NCBI GenBank assembly: GCA_900074885.1
Contig: FJUW01000046.1
Location: forward strand, 969,645 to 1,033,644
Direction of reading: 5' to 3'
Origin: Rhynchosporium graminicola
Taxonomy: Eukaryota; Ascomycota; Leotiomycetes; Helotiales; Ploettnerulaceae
DNA length: 64,000 bases
The notes under the pieces are model-generated. The model did no database searches. It saw only the letters and a list, made by a program, of their open reading frames with translations, and was not told the DNA's origin. This document shows positions 1 through 11,890 of the stretch, in pieces (position 1 is the stretch's first letter; the number at the start of each line of letters is the position of its first letter). Both the position numbers and the translations under genes were made by a program.

Positions 1-740
1 AGAAGAATAGTAGATATAACTTATAGAGTAAGTCTAAGGAGTAATATAAAAAGTCTATATACCTCTATAGTACCTCTTTATAATTTCTTCATTTTATACT
101 CTTTATTTAGTAATCGGATTTCAAAACTATACTACTACGATTACTCTATTCTTATTATAATTATCTTTAATTTTATTCACTACGAACTAAAACTATTAAA
201 AGTTAATATTCGGAAACCTTCCTCTAAACTTAGTAAGAACTTAGTAACTAGCTTAAGTAATATATTAGTTAAAGCGGTCCTAATGTTAGAAGCAGTAGCA
301 AGCGAGAATAATTGGTATTAGAAAGTTATTAGAGATCGCGTAGCTATAATCTATAAAGTATATACTTATATAGAAGATATACTAGGAACTGAAGGCATAT
401 ATTCAAATTATCCTATTATAGCTACTCTACTCGTCTGACTATACAGAAGCCTTAATAGCAGAGAGGGAGAGGTTTAAGAGCGAGATTAATTACGAATTTC
501 CATCTTTATTAAGATCTTTATCTTTAATAAGCTATAAGCTCGAATCAGCAGAAGAGTGACCGGCTATAGAGGGCACTATAGAATAAGATAATAATTAAGA
601 TCTAGATATTATTCTTCTTAGGTCTCGTGTATCTCGAGCTACTAATACCCACGATAAGCGAGCTAAGTCCCTATATAAATATATAAAATATTTACTTACG
701 AGTTTATAGATAATATAATAATATTACGTTATAATAAAGA
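1..740. other. AT-rich RIP-degraded DNA, no gene recognised
   Basis: This stretch is rich in TA dinucleotides and poor in CpA/TpG, and is full of stops in all frames. Short plus-strand frames can be read if TAA/TAG are treated as former Gln or Trp codons, but none matches a family I know. It probably continues the decayed plus-strand unit that follows. No LTR end, target duplication or RNA gene was seen. Confidence 0.5.
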
Positions 741-741
741 C

Positions 742-1660
742 TCGGAAGAGGATAATATTAGTTATAGATATACTTATTATATTAGGGAAAGGAGGCAACT
801 AGGCTATAATACTTATAATATAGAATATATACCAATAATTTCTATTCGTGCGATCTATAAGTATAAGGAAAGTAATATTAGTAACAATAAAAATATATTT
901 TATTAGACTATAAAACGATAAAAGTCTAACTCTCCCGCTTCTACCTCTACTTCAGTTAACTCTATTACGTTAATACTTCCTCGTAGTAAAGATAAGGAAA
1001 GTAGTAAGGAACTTACTAGAAATTCTAATAAGTTAAGAGCTAATAATATCTGCCCTAAGTAGTAGAAAGTTTCTACTTTATAAAGCTATTAGATAATCTC
1101 CTCTAATACTCCTTCGTAGCTATCTCCGCTAGTATTAAATATTAAGAAGGATAAAGAAGAGGATAATAAGACTTATCTTTAAACTAGACTTACTAGCTCT
1201 ACTAGAAGTACTCCTACCCTTGATTTCACTTCTCTAATAGAACCCGAAGTCTACTTAGTACTTACTAATATAGATCCGGACTAGAATATCTATAAAATTA
1301 TTAGTAAGAAGGATCTTAATAGTATCTCGTCTTACTTAGTAGACTAGTACTTAATATTACTTCTTATATAATTACTAAGTTATATAAAGGAGTTAATAGA
1401 TTAATTCGAGGCCCGTATTCGAGTATAACGCAGTTCTAAGTAAGACAGTCTAAGATCGAATACTAGATAGAAAGCTAATATAAAAGTTAAAAGAAAGAAA
1501 GCTCGAGGTCGGCCCCGAAAGTAAATATAAAGAGAAGCGTTATTTAGTATATCTTTACTAACTAAGCGTCTTAGTAAAAATTAATATAGTTTAGGTCCTC
1601 TAATTATTTAATAATTTTATTTTTATTTATTTCGTCTCCTAAGTTCTTACGTTTAAGTAA
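742..1660 (+). pseudogene. Degenerate frame with AT-hook-like motif, unrecognised
   Basis: One plus-strand frame runs for about 300 codons interrupted only by TAA and TAG, the stops RIP makes from Gln or Trp codons. It is rich in Ser, Lys, Asp and Asn, then becomes basic and contains RGRPRK at 1504-1521, an AT-hook core that binds the minor groove of AT-rich DNA in known families. A hydrophobic segment follows. The same frame seems to continue rightward with RIP-type stops. No catalytic motif was recognised. It could be the N-terminal part of a large decayed repeat-borne protein; that is inference. A DNA-binding role is only suggested by the hook. Confidence 0.4.
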
Positions 1661-4600
1661 GTTAATAAATAGAGCCCTAATTTACTATATAAATCTTATC
1701 GAACGGGTAAATATACGTATAATATACTTCTACTAGTATTACGCGTAATATACTAACTACGCTTATAAGGTCTTTTACGTTGAACTAGGAGTCTATTTAT
1801 ACTTACTATATCCTAGTACTAATATAAGTCTTATCTAAAGAATAAGAATGTTAAGTATCTATCGATATTCGATCTAAAACCATACTTAATTCTAAAGTAA
1901 TTCTTAGTACGATAAATATTTTATTAAAGCTATAGATTCCGGATCGAACGGAACTAAGTCTATATACTCGCTAACACTAAGTAAAGCTTCGATAAGTTCT
2001 AGATAATGAGATTAAATTTGATATACTAGTTAAGGCGAATAGAATATAAGAACTATAATTCTTATAATTTACGAGATCTATTAACTTTTATTTACTTATT
2101 TTATATATATATAATAATAACTTAGCTATAAATTAATACTATATATAAGAAGTTTCGGGGACAGGCCTAGTCGAAGTAATATAGCGATAAATAGAAAGCA
2201 TAGAGATATTTCCGATCGATATCTCTTAAAGATATCAGATTATACGGATAGCTATAGATGAATTATAATCTCCGAAGACTTTCTTCACGTTACTATTACT
2301 TCTATATATAGAGAAAGATCGATCCTACTTAAGAATCGAAGTATAATAATCCGACTTAGCTAATCGTAATATAGAAGTTATAAGTCCTAATATAAAAGTA
2401 TAACATTAGATCAAGTCGAGGCTTATCTACTAGACCCTAACTAGCTTATATAATATTAATTCCTCGAAGTTTATCTGCACTAGATAAATTCGGATCTATA
2501 CTATAGAAGAAGTTCTCTGAGAGCTAAAGTAGTATACTTTAGTCGATATTGAAAAAGCTAATAGTAAGTACCTTAGATATCTAGCTACTATATTATCCTA
2601 AACTTATATATATTATTCTATTTATCTAGGGCTATATCTAATATCTATACTAATGTATAGTAACTAGTTCTACCTCGGAGGTATTAGTAGTAGTTCTCGA
2701 CTTTAGATAAGATCGGATATTACTAGTAGTAGCTTCCTTTAGTATTAGAATATACGAACTACTTAATAATATTATTCCTATTATTAAGTAAGAAGTAAAG
2801 TAATAAGTCTTATATTAATATTATCTATAATACTTAGAATCGTAAGCTTAGAGGTCTATTATTCGCTTTATCTTTTAATTAGCTATAGTTAGCGAAATTT
2901 TCCCGGCTATTACTAGTCTCTAGCTAGCTTAGTAAGTAGTATAATATAGATAGTATATCTAAGATAGCTAAACGCTAAGGATTTAGTTTTCCTAAGGTAA
3001 GGATATAGTTATAGATAATAAAGCTTATAGATATACTAAAGACTCCTATTAATTATTCTTCGTAGATATAGTATTAAGGAGAACTACCTCGAGAGTACTA
3101 AGTAGTACTACGCGAAATCCGTAAGATATTATATACGAGTTACGAACGTAGGATCTACTACTCTACTAAAGGATATATACGCTATTAAGCAGCTATAGTT
3201 TAGTTACTAGGGATTACTATATCAAATAAGAGAGGTTTTTATAAGTCGTATTTGGATATCCTGAATAGTTTATATTAAATACCCTTAGTAAATAAGTACT
3301 TCTATCTTTTCTATTAAGATAATTCTATTAAAATTCTTTATATTTATATAATTAAGTCCTTAGCTAATATATAAGTAGAAGTAGCTAATAAGCTTTAGTA
3401 ACGATAAGTAGCTAATAGTATCTAGCGCTACCTTTCTAAATCGTTTTATAGCTATCTATATAAACTATTACTACTCTTATTATAATATTTACTCATTTCT
3501 CTATCGAGGGGGCTTAAGATAGTTAGCCGGATATAAATAAGTAGAAAGATAAAGATTATCTAACTATTTACTAAGATCCTTACTAGAATATTCTCAAGCT
3601 AGTCGTATACTTAATCTTAGTATAATCTGCGTAGTAATAAGTATCCTTAGACTTGTATTCTTATATTTATATTACTAGTTCTAGTATATAGTTATAGGAA
3701 TTATTAGCGCTTCTATAAGGATAAGTTAAGAAGTATAAATATACGTTAGTTTCTAACTCTCTATCTAATAGCTTATGAATTTTCAAAATAAGGTATATAA
3801 TAGTCGAAGAATAGAGATACGAAGCTACTATTTACCTCTTAATCGAATATCATAAAAGAGATAGATAGAGACTAGCTTCTATATTTCGCGATATAGTTTA
3901 GAGAGGTTACCATAATATAGCTAAGCGAGAGCTTGAAAAGAGATAGTTATGTAGTATTAATAATAAAATCTTCTCGAGAGCATAATAGAACTTCGAAATA
4001 TTATTAAAGCAGACTTAATCTCTATATAGCTATTAATAACTTTATTAGGTAATAACTGAGAAATACTTCTTCTACTTATAAGTATACTAAGTTAAAGTAT
4101 TTACCTATAGATAAGATAGTCTAATAAAGAGAAAGTTCGAGGTTTCCTACTATATAAACGTAAGTTATATATATCTCTCGAATAAGATAAAGAGAGATAT
4201 TAGTTATTAACTATATAACTTCTATATTTACTTATATATTAATCTAGCTAATATTCGTTTTATATTAGATATTATTATAATCTATTACTAATAAACTAGC
4301 TTAGGATCATATAAGTATTAATCCTTAGTCTCTATTTCTAGGGTTCTTATCGAGACTTCAGCTACCTTAATACCTTATATATATAAGAAGTAGTACCCGC
4401 GATACTAGTATTAGGATTTCTAGCTAAGGAAGCCGCTAAGTGCGTTAGTATAGCTCTGGCTATTAGCGAGCTCGATCTTTCCTACTTAATACTATATTAC
4501 GAGATTCGAGGCTATAGCGATCTGCAGCTCATATAGTACTACTCTCTTCTATAAAGTTCTATTATATTCAGCGGATAATCCTATAGCTTTTCCCTTATTA

Positions 4601-7430
4601 TAATATTATATATCTCTATACAGAATAATTAGCTCTTCTAGACTATAGTGTGATAAGAGATTACTAAACCTCCTTCTAATAAAGACCCTTAATAAGCTAT
4701 TTAGTCTAGCTAAGACTCTAAACTTAGTATATAGCGAATCCTATAGCTATAGTAAAATAGACTTACTAAACTATATTAGGCGTCTAGCTTTAATCTTATC
4801 TCTTATCTATACTTATAAGATAGACTTTTATATATATCTAAGGATATAGAAGTAATATAACTCTGAGTTCGTAATACTTTTAAGCTAGAAGAATCTTATA
4901 ATATATATTAGCTCCTCGGAAGGCGTTTCTTAGCTAGAGGTAAATAAGAAGCGAGAATAGATAAGGATAGCGACTTAAGGTATCTACTTAAATTAGATAC
5001 TCATAGATTAAGGCTCTAATAATATAAAAAGTAGCAGACTCCTCTTAGTATAAAGTATTTATTATTATTTACTTAATATTTCTCTTTTCTTATCGTCCTA
5101 AGCTAGTAGTATAACTTCACCCCTCTAAGAAGTAGCTTTAGCTATATTATCTATTAAGGTATATTAATAATATCTTATAGACCTTATTAATACTAACTAA
5201 ATAGAAACTTATAATAAGCTCAGATAATATACTATATATAGATAATATTCTAATATTTTATATTTTACTTAACTAATATTTAGAGCTTTACTCTAGGATC
5301 TTGTATAAAAGAGAGAAGAATTATACGAGATTAACTTTATAGCTCTACTAGTATATTAAGAAGCTATATAAAAATTATTTAACTTTAGGACTAACTAAAT
5401 AGTTAGAGCTTAGTATCGCTTATTAATAAGAGCTTTCATATTATATAGCTATAAGGTCTTATATCTCCCTTACTACCTTAATAATATATTAATAAGTTTT
5501 AGTAGTAATAGCTTAGTTCTTCAGATATCTACGAGATTCCTTAAAGTAATTGACTATATAATATATAACTCTTAAGCTTTAGTATTAGATTCTAACTAGT
5601 ATAGTTAGTAAGTCTACTTATCTTGTTTATATAGATAAAGTATATTCTTATATACCCTAAAGAATATATAAAAGAATAAGAGATAATCTTAAAAGTAAAG
5701 TAAGATAAGTTATATAACTTTATAGCGTTAATAAAAGCTCATTCGAGGGTCTATCTAGAACAGATCGATATGCTTTATATAAAGAATATAGCGCTTTATA
5801 ATATATATTATATATATCTTATAAAATTCAATATACTAAATAAGATCTTAAAAAAAGTCCTTAAGCTTAAAGATAATCGTATAGCTATAGCTACTAATAT
5901 TAGGATCTTAGGGGGCTATATCTTAATTATACGTAGTAAGTCTACGTTCAGTTATATAGAAATATATACTTACTTAATATAGAGGAATATAAAGGGATCT
6001 AGAGCTCTTTCAACCGAATCGAAATCTCTAATAAGATACTAATAGCTAAAAATTAATAGCTTCGGGATCAGCTTAACTTTACGTAAGATATATCTAAGGG
6101 GAATATCATATTAAGAATCGAAGCTTAGTATAAGAGGAGTAGAAAAGCTATAGTCGAAGTAGCTAGCGAGCTAATTGACCTAGATATAAGAGTATAAGAA
6201 TAGAAGCGAGCTAGATATACCTAAATTCTACTAGTATAAGTATCAGGTTAGTTACTAGCGCACTCAGCAGATTAATAGAAAGCTAAGTATAGTAGTAAGA
6301 TTTTCAAAGGAAATATAACGATCTAGTCTATAAATATCTCTATTATCCTATCTCTTATTTAAGTACTTATATAGTACCTTAGTTTTCGTGCCTTATCGAA
6401 GCTCTAAGAAGAGTCTACTTAACTAATCGGACCTTAAGATCTATTTAGATTAGATAATTATTTAGGTTTCGCTTATTTAATCGAGTACTATACTTTAGTA
6501 CCGGAAAATTAATATTCTAGTCTTATTTTATTATTTATATATAAATAAACTTTTCTATCTAATTAATAATATATATAACTATAAGAGCAGAAGATACTTC
6601 TCTTACTCTATTAGTAAGGATATTAAGGGAAGAGATATTCGGAGGATACTCTAAGCTTAAATAAGATTTAAATACTATATAGAAGCGAAAAGACTTATAG
6701 ACTTTAACCTCGAAGCTAATCTTAAGGATAACTCTCTCCTACTTATAATCTAAGATTATAAGAGGTAGTATAAGCTTCGGAGCATTTTTAGTAAGTAATA
6801 AATATTCCTCTAAATACGTAATAACTAAATTAGTTATAGATACGGCCCTTAACTAGCTTCTACTTTCCTTATTTAGCTCTCTAGATATACTTTATATAAT
6901 TAGAAGTAGTAGATAATATTAGTAAGAGAATAAAAACTAACTACTATAGACTTTACTAGTACTATAATATCCTTAAGCTGATCTCGCACTTAGTCCTTAG
7001 TATAATCTACGCTACTATAAGCATTTATATTACGGAAGAGGTACTTAGCTATAGCTACAGAAGTTATTAGCTCTCTATAGAGATAAGCTAAGGGTAAAGA
7101 TATACGCTAGTCTCCTTCCTATAGAGTATATCAGCTTTAAGATAAGTATACATTTCTTCTACTTCTCGCGTGCATATAGCTTATCAGTTTCGAGTCGAAG
7201 CTACTAAAGGAGTCGTAGAGTAGCGCTACTTATTCTTATTATAGCTAGATTAGCCTTTTATATATATAGTAAGAAAGAGGCAGGAGCGTAATATATCTAA
7301 TAAGTCTTCCTATTAATATCGAATCTAGTAGAATACGTATATAGAATAATAAGATATTATTAGCGTAACGCTTAGAATATACGCTAGAGCTAGGGCATAC
7401 GTAAGTAAGCCTTCGTCCTACTTATAAGTC
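1661..7430 (+). pseudogene. Long decayed plus-strand coding remnant, unrecognised
   Basis: The plus strand can be read over long distances with mostly TAA/TAG interruptions, giving Leu/Ile/Ser/Tyr-rich sequence. More than one frame looks plausible in places, so frameshifts or introns are likely. A 70-codon open stretch at 5770-5982 lies in this unit. I found no reverse-transcriptase, integrase, transposase or helicase motif I would defend, and no bounding terminal repeats. The RIP load implies that it was once repeated in the genome, so a decayed transposon or a multicopy subtelomere-like gene are both possible. Confidence 0.3.
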
Positions 7431-7559
7431 TTTAATTCTCTATCTTCCTTCTTTTCTCTTCTTCTACTTCTTCCCTTTCCCTTAACTTAACTACTTTACT
7501 ATTAAAGCTAATTAATCTATATATTATACTTACTTATAATTCCGGTTTTACTTATTAAC

Positions 7560-8760
7560 TTAGATTATAGAAAAGCTAGCTTACTTATAATATAACCTAT
7601 CGCCTCCCTACTGCGTCTATTAGTATCGCTTCTAGAGCTAAAGATATTATTATAAGCGAGAGTATTATTATAGATAGACTATTACTTAGGACTAATATCG
7701 ATCTGGCTATACTAGATATAATAGCAGCCGGCTCTAAGCGCGAGGATATAACCCTAGCTAGTACTATTAAAGAGACTATCTAAAGTAGTACCTGACCCTC
7801 TACTCCTGTTAAAGACCTAATAAGCCTACTAAGCGATAATATAGTTCTAACTAGTACTATTGAAAATATTATCCTTATTAATATAGAGATATCGATTCGC
7901 GATAAGGCCTCGACTTAAGTTAATATCCTAGATCCCGCGTCCGGTAAGACTATAGTCTACGAGGATATTATAATTATAGCTATAGATAAAGGTATACTAA
8001 TACTTATAAAGAAGATAAGTAATAAAGAACTTAGTATAATAAGTATCTCGACTAGACATATCGATCATAATACGATTATTATAGAGGAGGAAGATACGCG
8101 CTTCGAGCTTAATAAGGAAGGACCTCAGGTAGAGATAGCTTAAAGTACTACTACTAGTGGATTAATATAGCTTATTATAATCGAAGATAATAATAAGCAG
8201 ATCGCTGATAATAGTAGCTTAATATAGCTAATCGTAATCGACAAATCTCACGATAAGCAGATCGAAGAGGCGCTAGCTTATATTTATAATATTATATATA
8301 AAGATATCTCGGATAAAGATATAGAGTCTAATTATAGTAATAACGATAGTAATTCCGATTCTCCCTAGTAATATTCTCGCTTGTCTCGATTTCAGGGGCG
8401 ATTAAATTAGCTTTAAGATAATTGTATAGGATATACGATTAAATTTCTTAAGCGTTTAATTAAGCAGATTAGAAGTCGCAGTAATAGGGAGCTTAGGGAT
8501 ACTAATCCCTAGGGCTATTCTATAGATAAATACCTCTTATCTGAGATAAACGCGATAAGCAGAACGATTAGTAGTCTCGACTGGATTACAGCGGATATCC
8601 AGAAGTATTATACGAAGTTATCCCGGGCTCGTTATTATCAGAAGAAATAGAGAGCAGCGAGGCGTGACTAATTTATAATACTTATTCAAGGCGAATTAAA
8701 GCGTTATTTATCCTTTCATATATCTTCTATTTATGATTAGTCTACGAAAGCTCCGTCAAA
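7560..8760 (+). pseudogene. Degenerate acidic plus-strand frame, unrecognised
   Basis: A plus-strand frame reads for roughly 370 codons with only RIP-type stops. Its first two thirds are acidic and rich in Ser, Thr, Ile and Asp, with many short Glu/Asp clusters. Around 8400-8660 it turns basic, with many Arg and Lys and a Trp. This acidic-then-basic layout recalls linker regions of transposon gag or chromatin proteins, but I recognise no domain. There is no ATG I would choose as the start. The frame loses coherence near 8760. Confidence 0.35.
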
Positions 8761-9106
8761 TGAAAACCATACTTATAATAGCAATTAACTATATATCTCC
8801 CTATGAATACGGCTTCTTACAGTCTCGGGAGGATTACAAGTGACTTCAATATACTAATTTCCTGCCCTATTATCTAGCTATAAAACAAGTATGCCTCTCC
8901 GAGAAAACTTCTAATAGTTTTAAGCGTCTCTTAATCATAAAGTTGCTTATTACACTAAGTGCGATAAGAGTTTCTAAGCCCGTAGGATTTTTCAAGAATA
9001 TATACTAAAAGCTACTATTAGCCTTAATTTCTTACTAGAAAGTGAAACTCCTACCTCGAATAAATTATCTACAGTTAGCTACAAGATCGCTTTAACGAAG
9101 TATATT
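8761..9106. other. Intervening DNA with lighter RIP, nothing recognised
   Basis: This stretch keeps more CpA and TpG than its left flank, so it may be single-copy or younger sequence. No coherent frame, repeat end or RNA structure was identified. Confidence 0.4.
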
Positions 9107-9288
9107 TGTAATGGGTCTGTGCGCCTAGTGCCTCCCACTCCTGTATTTCAGAATTGGAGAGGAAGGAAGAACCTTCTCTCCTTAGCAATTAGTTTCTGTA
9201 TCAACCAGATCATTACCAGCGAACCTCCAGCGACTGTTCTACTATTCCATTGTGCCTATTTACCTCAGCGTACTAAGTGATCATTACA
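9107..9288 (+). repeat. Solo LTR of the Gypsy-B family
   Basis: This 182-bp block matches the two LTRs of Gypsy-B (47290-47471 and 53642-53824) along its full length. It begins with TGTAATGGG and ends with ATTACA, giving the usual TG...CA ends. No internal Gypsy sequence adjoins it, so it is best read as a solo LTR left by LTR-LTR recombination. The flanking 5-mers (ATATT and ATTAG) do not match, so the target duplication has been lost or the ends rearranged. It keeps many CpA and TpG dinucleotides that are mutated in the Gypsy-B copies, making it the least RIPed copy in the window. Confidence 0.85.
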
Positions 9289-10059
9289 ATTAGTAGCGAG
9301 CTTTTTACTTATATTCTATATTATTATTAGCTGAATAAAGCTTATATAAGAAGTTTCAAGAGTTCTTATTCCAAGTACTATTTACCTTAAGGAAGTCCTC
9401 TATAACTAGCGTTATCTTCTGCAGGTCTATAGTCTTCAGGTACTTATCGAAATCTAGAACTATATCTAGCTGCTTTCTTATAGCGTCTAGCCGATGCTTT
9501 TCGATAAATTTAGTTAGTTCTGCATATGCCTTATCTGTAACTGCGCGATCGATAGATTACTTAGTGATTTAGAGTAAAGCTATAGCTACTAGGTATAAGG
9601 GATAATTGATTATAGTATTCTTAGTATTTTCCTTATTATTAAGTTCTTAGCTATAAGTTATATGCCTATTTTAGCTTAGCTTAAATAAATTGAATAACTT
9701 TAGCTTAAGCGACGATTAATTTTATATGACTAGAGAACTAGCAGAGAATCGGCCCTATAGAAAGCACTAGAACTTTCCTTAATACGACTAGTAATTCAGG
9801 TTCGTTAATATAGTATCGCGCTTTGATATAATCTCTAATAGATAAATAAGTAGTAATTTCACTTGTTATTCGTAGTAGCTCTGAAAGGATTAGGCAATTT
9901 TATATATAGTTATATAAGTATAGCTACAGCTAATAATAGATATCCTGCAGAGGCTTTATGCTTATTACTAGGCTTGTTTTCTATTATATCTTATCTGTTA
10001 GAATAAGTTCCTTAGTTCTCGTGTATACTACGAAGATCTTTACTATTACATCTGACTAG
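9289..10059 (-). pseudogene. Decayed minus-strand coding fragments, unrecognised
   Basis: On the minus strand several open pieces can be read, notably about 65 codons near 9340-9560 rich in Lys, Asp, Leu and Ile with heptad-like spacing, and another piece near 9900-10050. They are in different frames and separated by stops and probable frameshifts. They lie just downstream of the kinase-like pseudogene and have similarly light RIP, so they may be the remains of a neighbouring gene. No family was recognised. Confidence 0.3.
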
Positions 10060-10633
10060 TTCTAATATTTAATCTATTTCCTTATGATCTTAGAAAGGCT
10101 AGAGTATATTGAATTCCTTCCTTTATTTATCTATATTAGCGCCTTCTGCTAGCTTATTTTTTATAAGTTCAGCTCTTGCTCTCGTACTCTTAAATTGCTC
10201 ATTTGTTACTAGGCTATTAATATTAATTCTAATGAAATCGCGCACTTGCTATATCTGCTTATTAATACTATTCTGCTTAGCGTCCCTGTCGAGGCATTCT
10301 TCGACGTCTGCTAGAGAGTAGCGAATTAGGTAATTATCTTCTAGAGAGGCAATTTTGAACTACTTCGCTATTATCTTAATTAACTGTACTTGAAATAATA
10401 TATTATTACCTTTCTATAGCCGACTAGTAATATTATAAAGCTAGTTCCTTAACATAAGGTTATGCTTTTCTATTGCGTAGAAATGAGCCTTACTAAGGTC
10501 GCTAGTATAGCTAAGGTAGAAGTAGTGTACTTACTGTCGGCGAAATCGCTCTATCTCTACTTCCTTATCGCGACTAGTTATATTAGCGAAATCTTCTGTA
10601 AGCTTGAAGCGCCGGAAATTCTCGGAATTATTA

Positions 10634-11132
10634 TGTAACGTTCCTGGTTCTGATTAGTACGCGGTGTATAGGCTCGTCGGTTAGTATTAGCTATAAAGTA
10701 AAGTAAATAAGAAGTTCGGTTCTTAATTAGAATTAAGATATTATAAGCAAGTATTAATTACTATGTGAATTTAAGTACGAAGCTCCTATCTAATAGCAGA
10801 AGTGCTAGTCTTATATAGAACCTTCGTTCCCTCAGACTAGCTATATAAGACCGTTTTACAGAGCTTATAAGCTCTCGCGATCTATTTAGCAGTCTAGTAT
10901 ATCACGTGATCCTAGATCACCTATAGCTATAATACTATTATTACTTCTATATAAGTAGATATATAGTACTATTCGCTAGTTTATACTATAACTATATTAG
11001 TACTTTTCCTTTAATAGTACTAACTCTTTTCTTGTACTAAAACTCGTCTAGTATATACTATTAGGTAATACTATTAGTATTCTAGTACTAGGACGGTTTT
11101 CAGTACTAAGAACTATATCAGTTCGTGATACT
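10634..11132 (-). repeat. Gypsy-C 3' LTR
   Basis: This 499-bp left copy matches 16880-17378 throughout, with differences that are almost all C/T or G/A. It contains an intact ATCACGTGAT palindrome around 10910, conserved in the partner LTR, which is a candidate E-box-type regulatory site. It is the 3' LTR because the element is coded on the minus strand. Confidence 0.9.
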
Positions 11133-11189
11133 ATCCCTCTTCTGCCTTAGCGTATCTTTACGCTTAAATATATCTAAGGAAATATTAAT

Positions 11190-11890
11190 AATTACTTATA
11201 ATTATCTTCTCCTTTTATTATATCCCTTGAACGCTTAACGAAACAAGTCGAATATATTATACTCGGAAGATAAATAGAACTAAGTAGTAAAACTATAATA
11301 TCATATATTAGATATAAAAAAGCGGAATATAAAGAGTATATATCGCTTTATAATCTTAAACTAACTAGATATAATTATTACGCTTAACTAAATAAATCCT
11401 TTAATATTCGTATAAGGAACCGGATACTTATAGCTTCCGAATAGGAAAATCTAGATTTCTAAATCGAAAAATTAGAAGATAAGGAAAATTTAGCTATAGC
11501 TAAGTTCTATATACGAATTATAAGGTTAAAGAAATAGAAATATTTCTTATACGAAAAGCGATAAAAGATAATTATTATTAGTCTGAACTTGATAGCTAAG
11601 CTCAATACTCTTAAAACTTTATAGAAAGAGGAAAAAGAGAAATAGGAAAAAGAGGAAATACTTAAAGATACTAAGCTAATAAGCGCAGAACTCTCTAGTT
11701 CTGATATCCCTATCGACCCCTCGTTCGATCTAATATTCGAGTTTCCTTCCGACTTTATAAACTTACTCTAAGTAGATCTAGGTTTTATTAATAGAAATTA
11801 GCTAGTAATATTAAGTAATAAAAGCTTAACTTAAGTCCTTATATATTTTCCGAATATGAGTAGTTCTTTTATTTTACTAAATATCTAATA
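11190..11890 (+). pseudogene. Gypsy-C antisense third frame, coiled-coil-like
   Basis: Between the end of pol and the 3' LTR, the opposite (plus) strand has a coherent frame of about 220 codons broken only by TAA/TAG. It is rich in Lys, Glu, Leu and Ile with heptad-like spacing in the middle (a run of KEEKEK-type residues near 11630), then an acidic Ser/Pro/Asp/Phe-rich tail near 11700-11780. No enzymatic motif is visible. The position and orientation match the antisense frame of Gypsy-B. Additional antisense ORFs are known in some plant and fungal Gypsy elements, but I cannot assign this one to a described family. A RIP-killed accessory gene is the simplest reading. Confidence 0.5.

Noticed and set aside
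10109..10321. 70-codon plus-strand frame, Leu/Ser-rich
   Set aside because: Antisense to the C-terminal part of the APH-like pseudogene, whose reading on the minus strand is far better supported.
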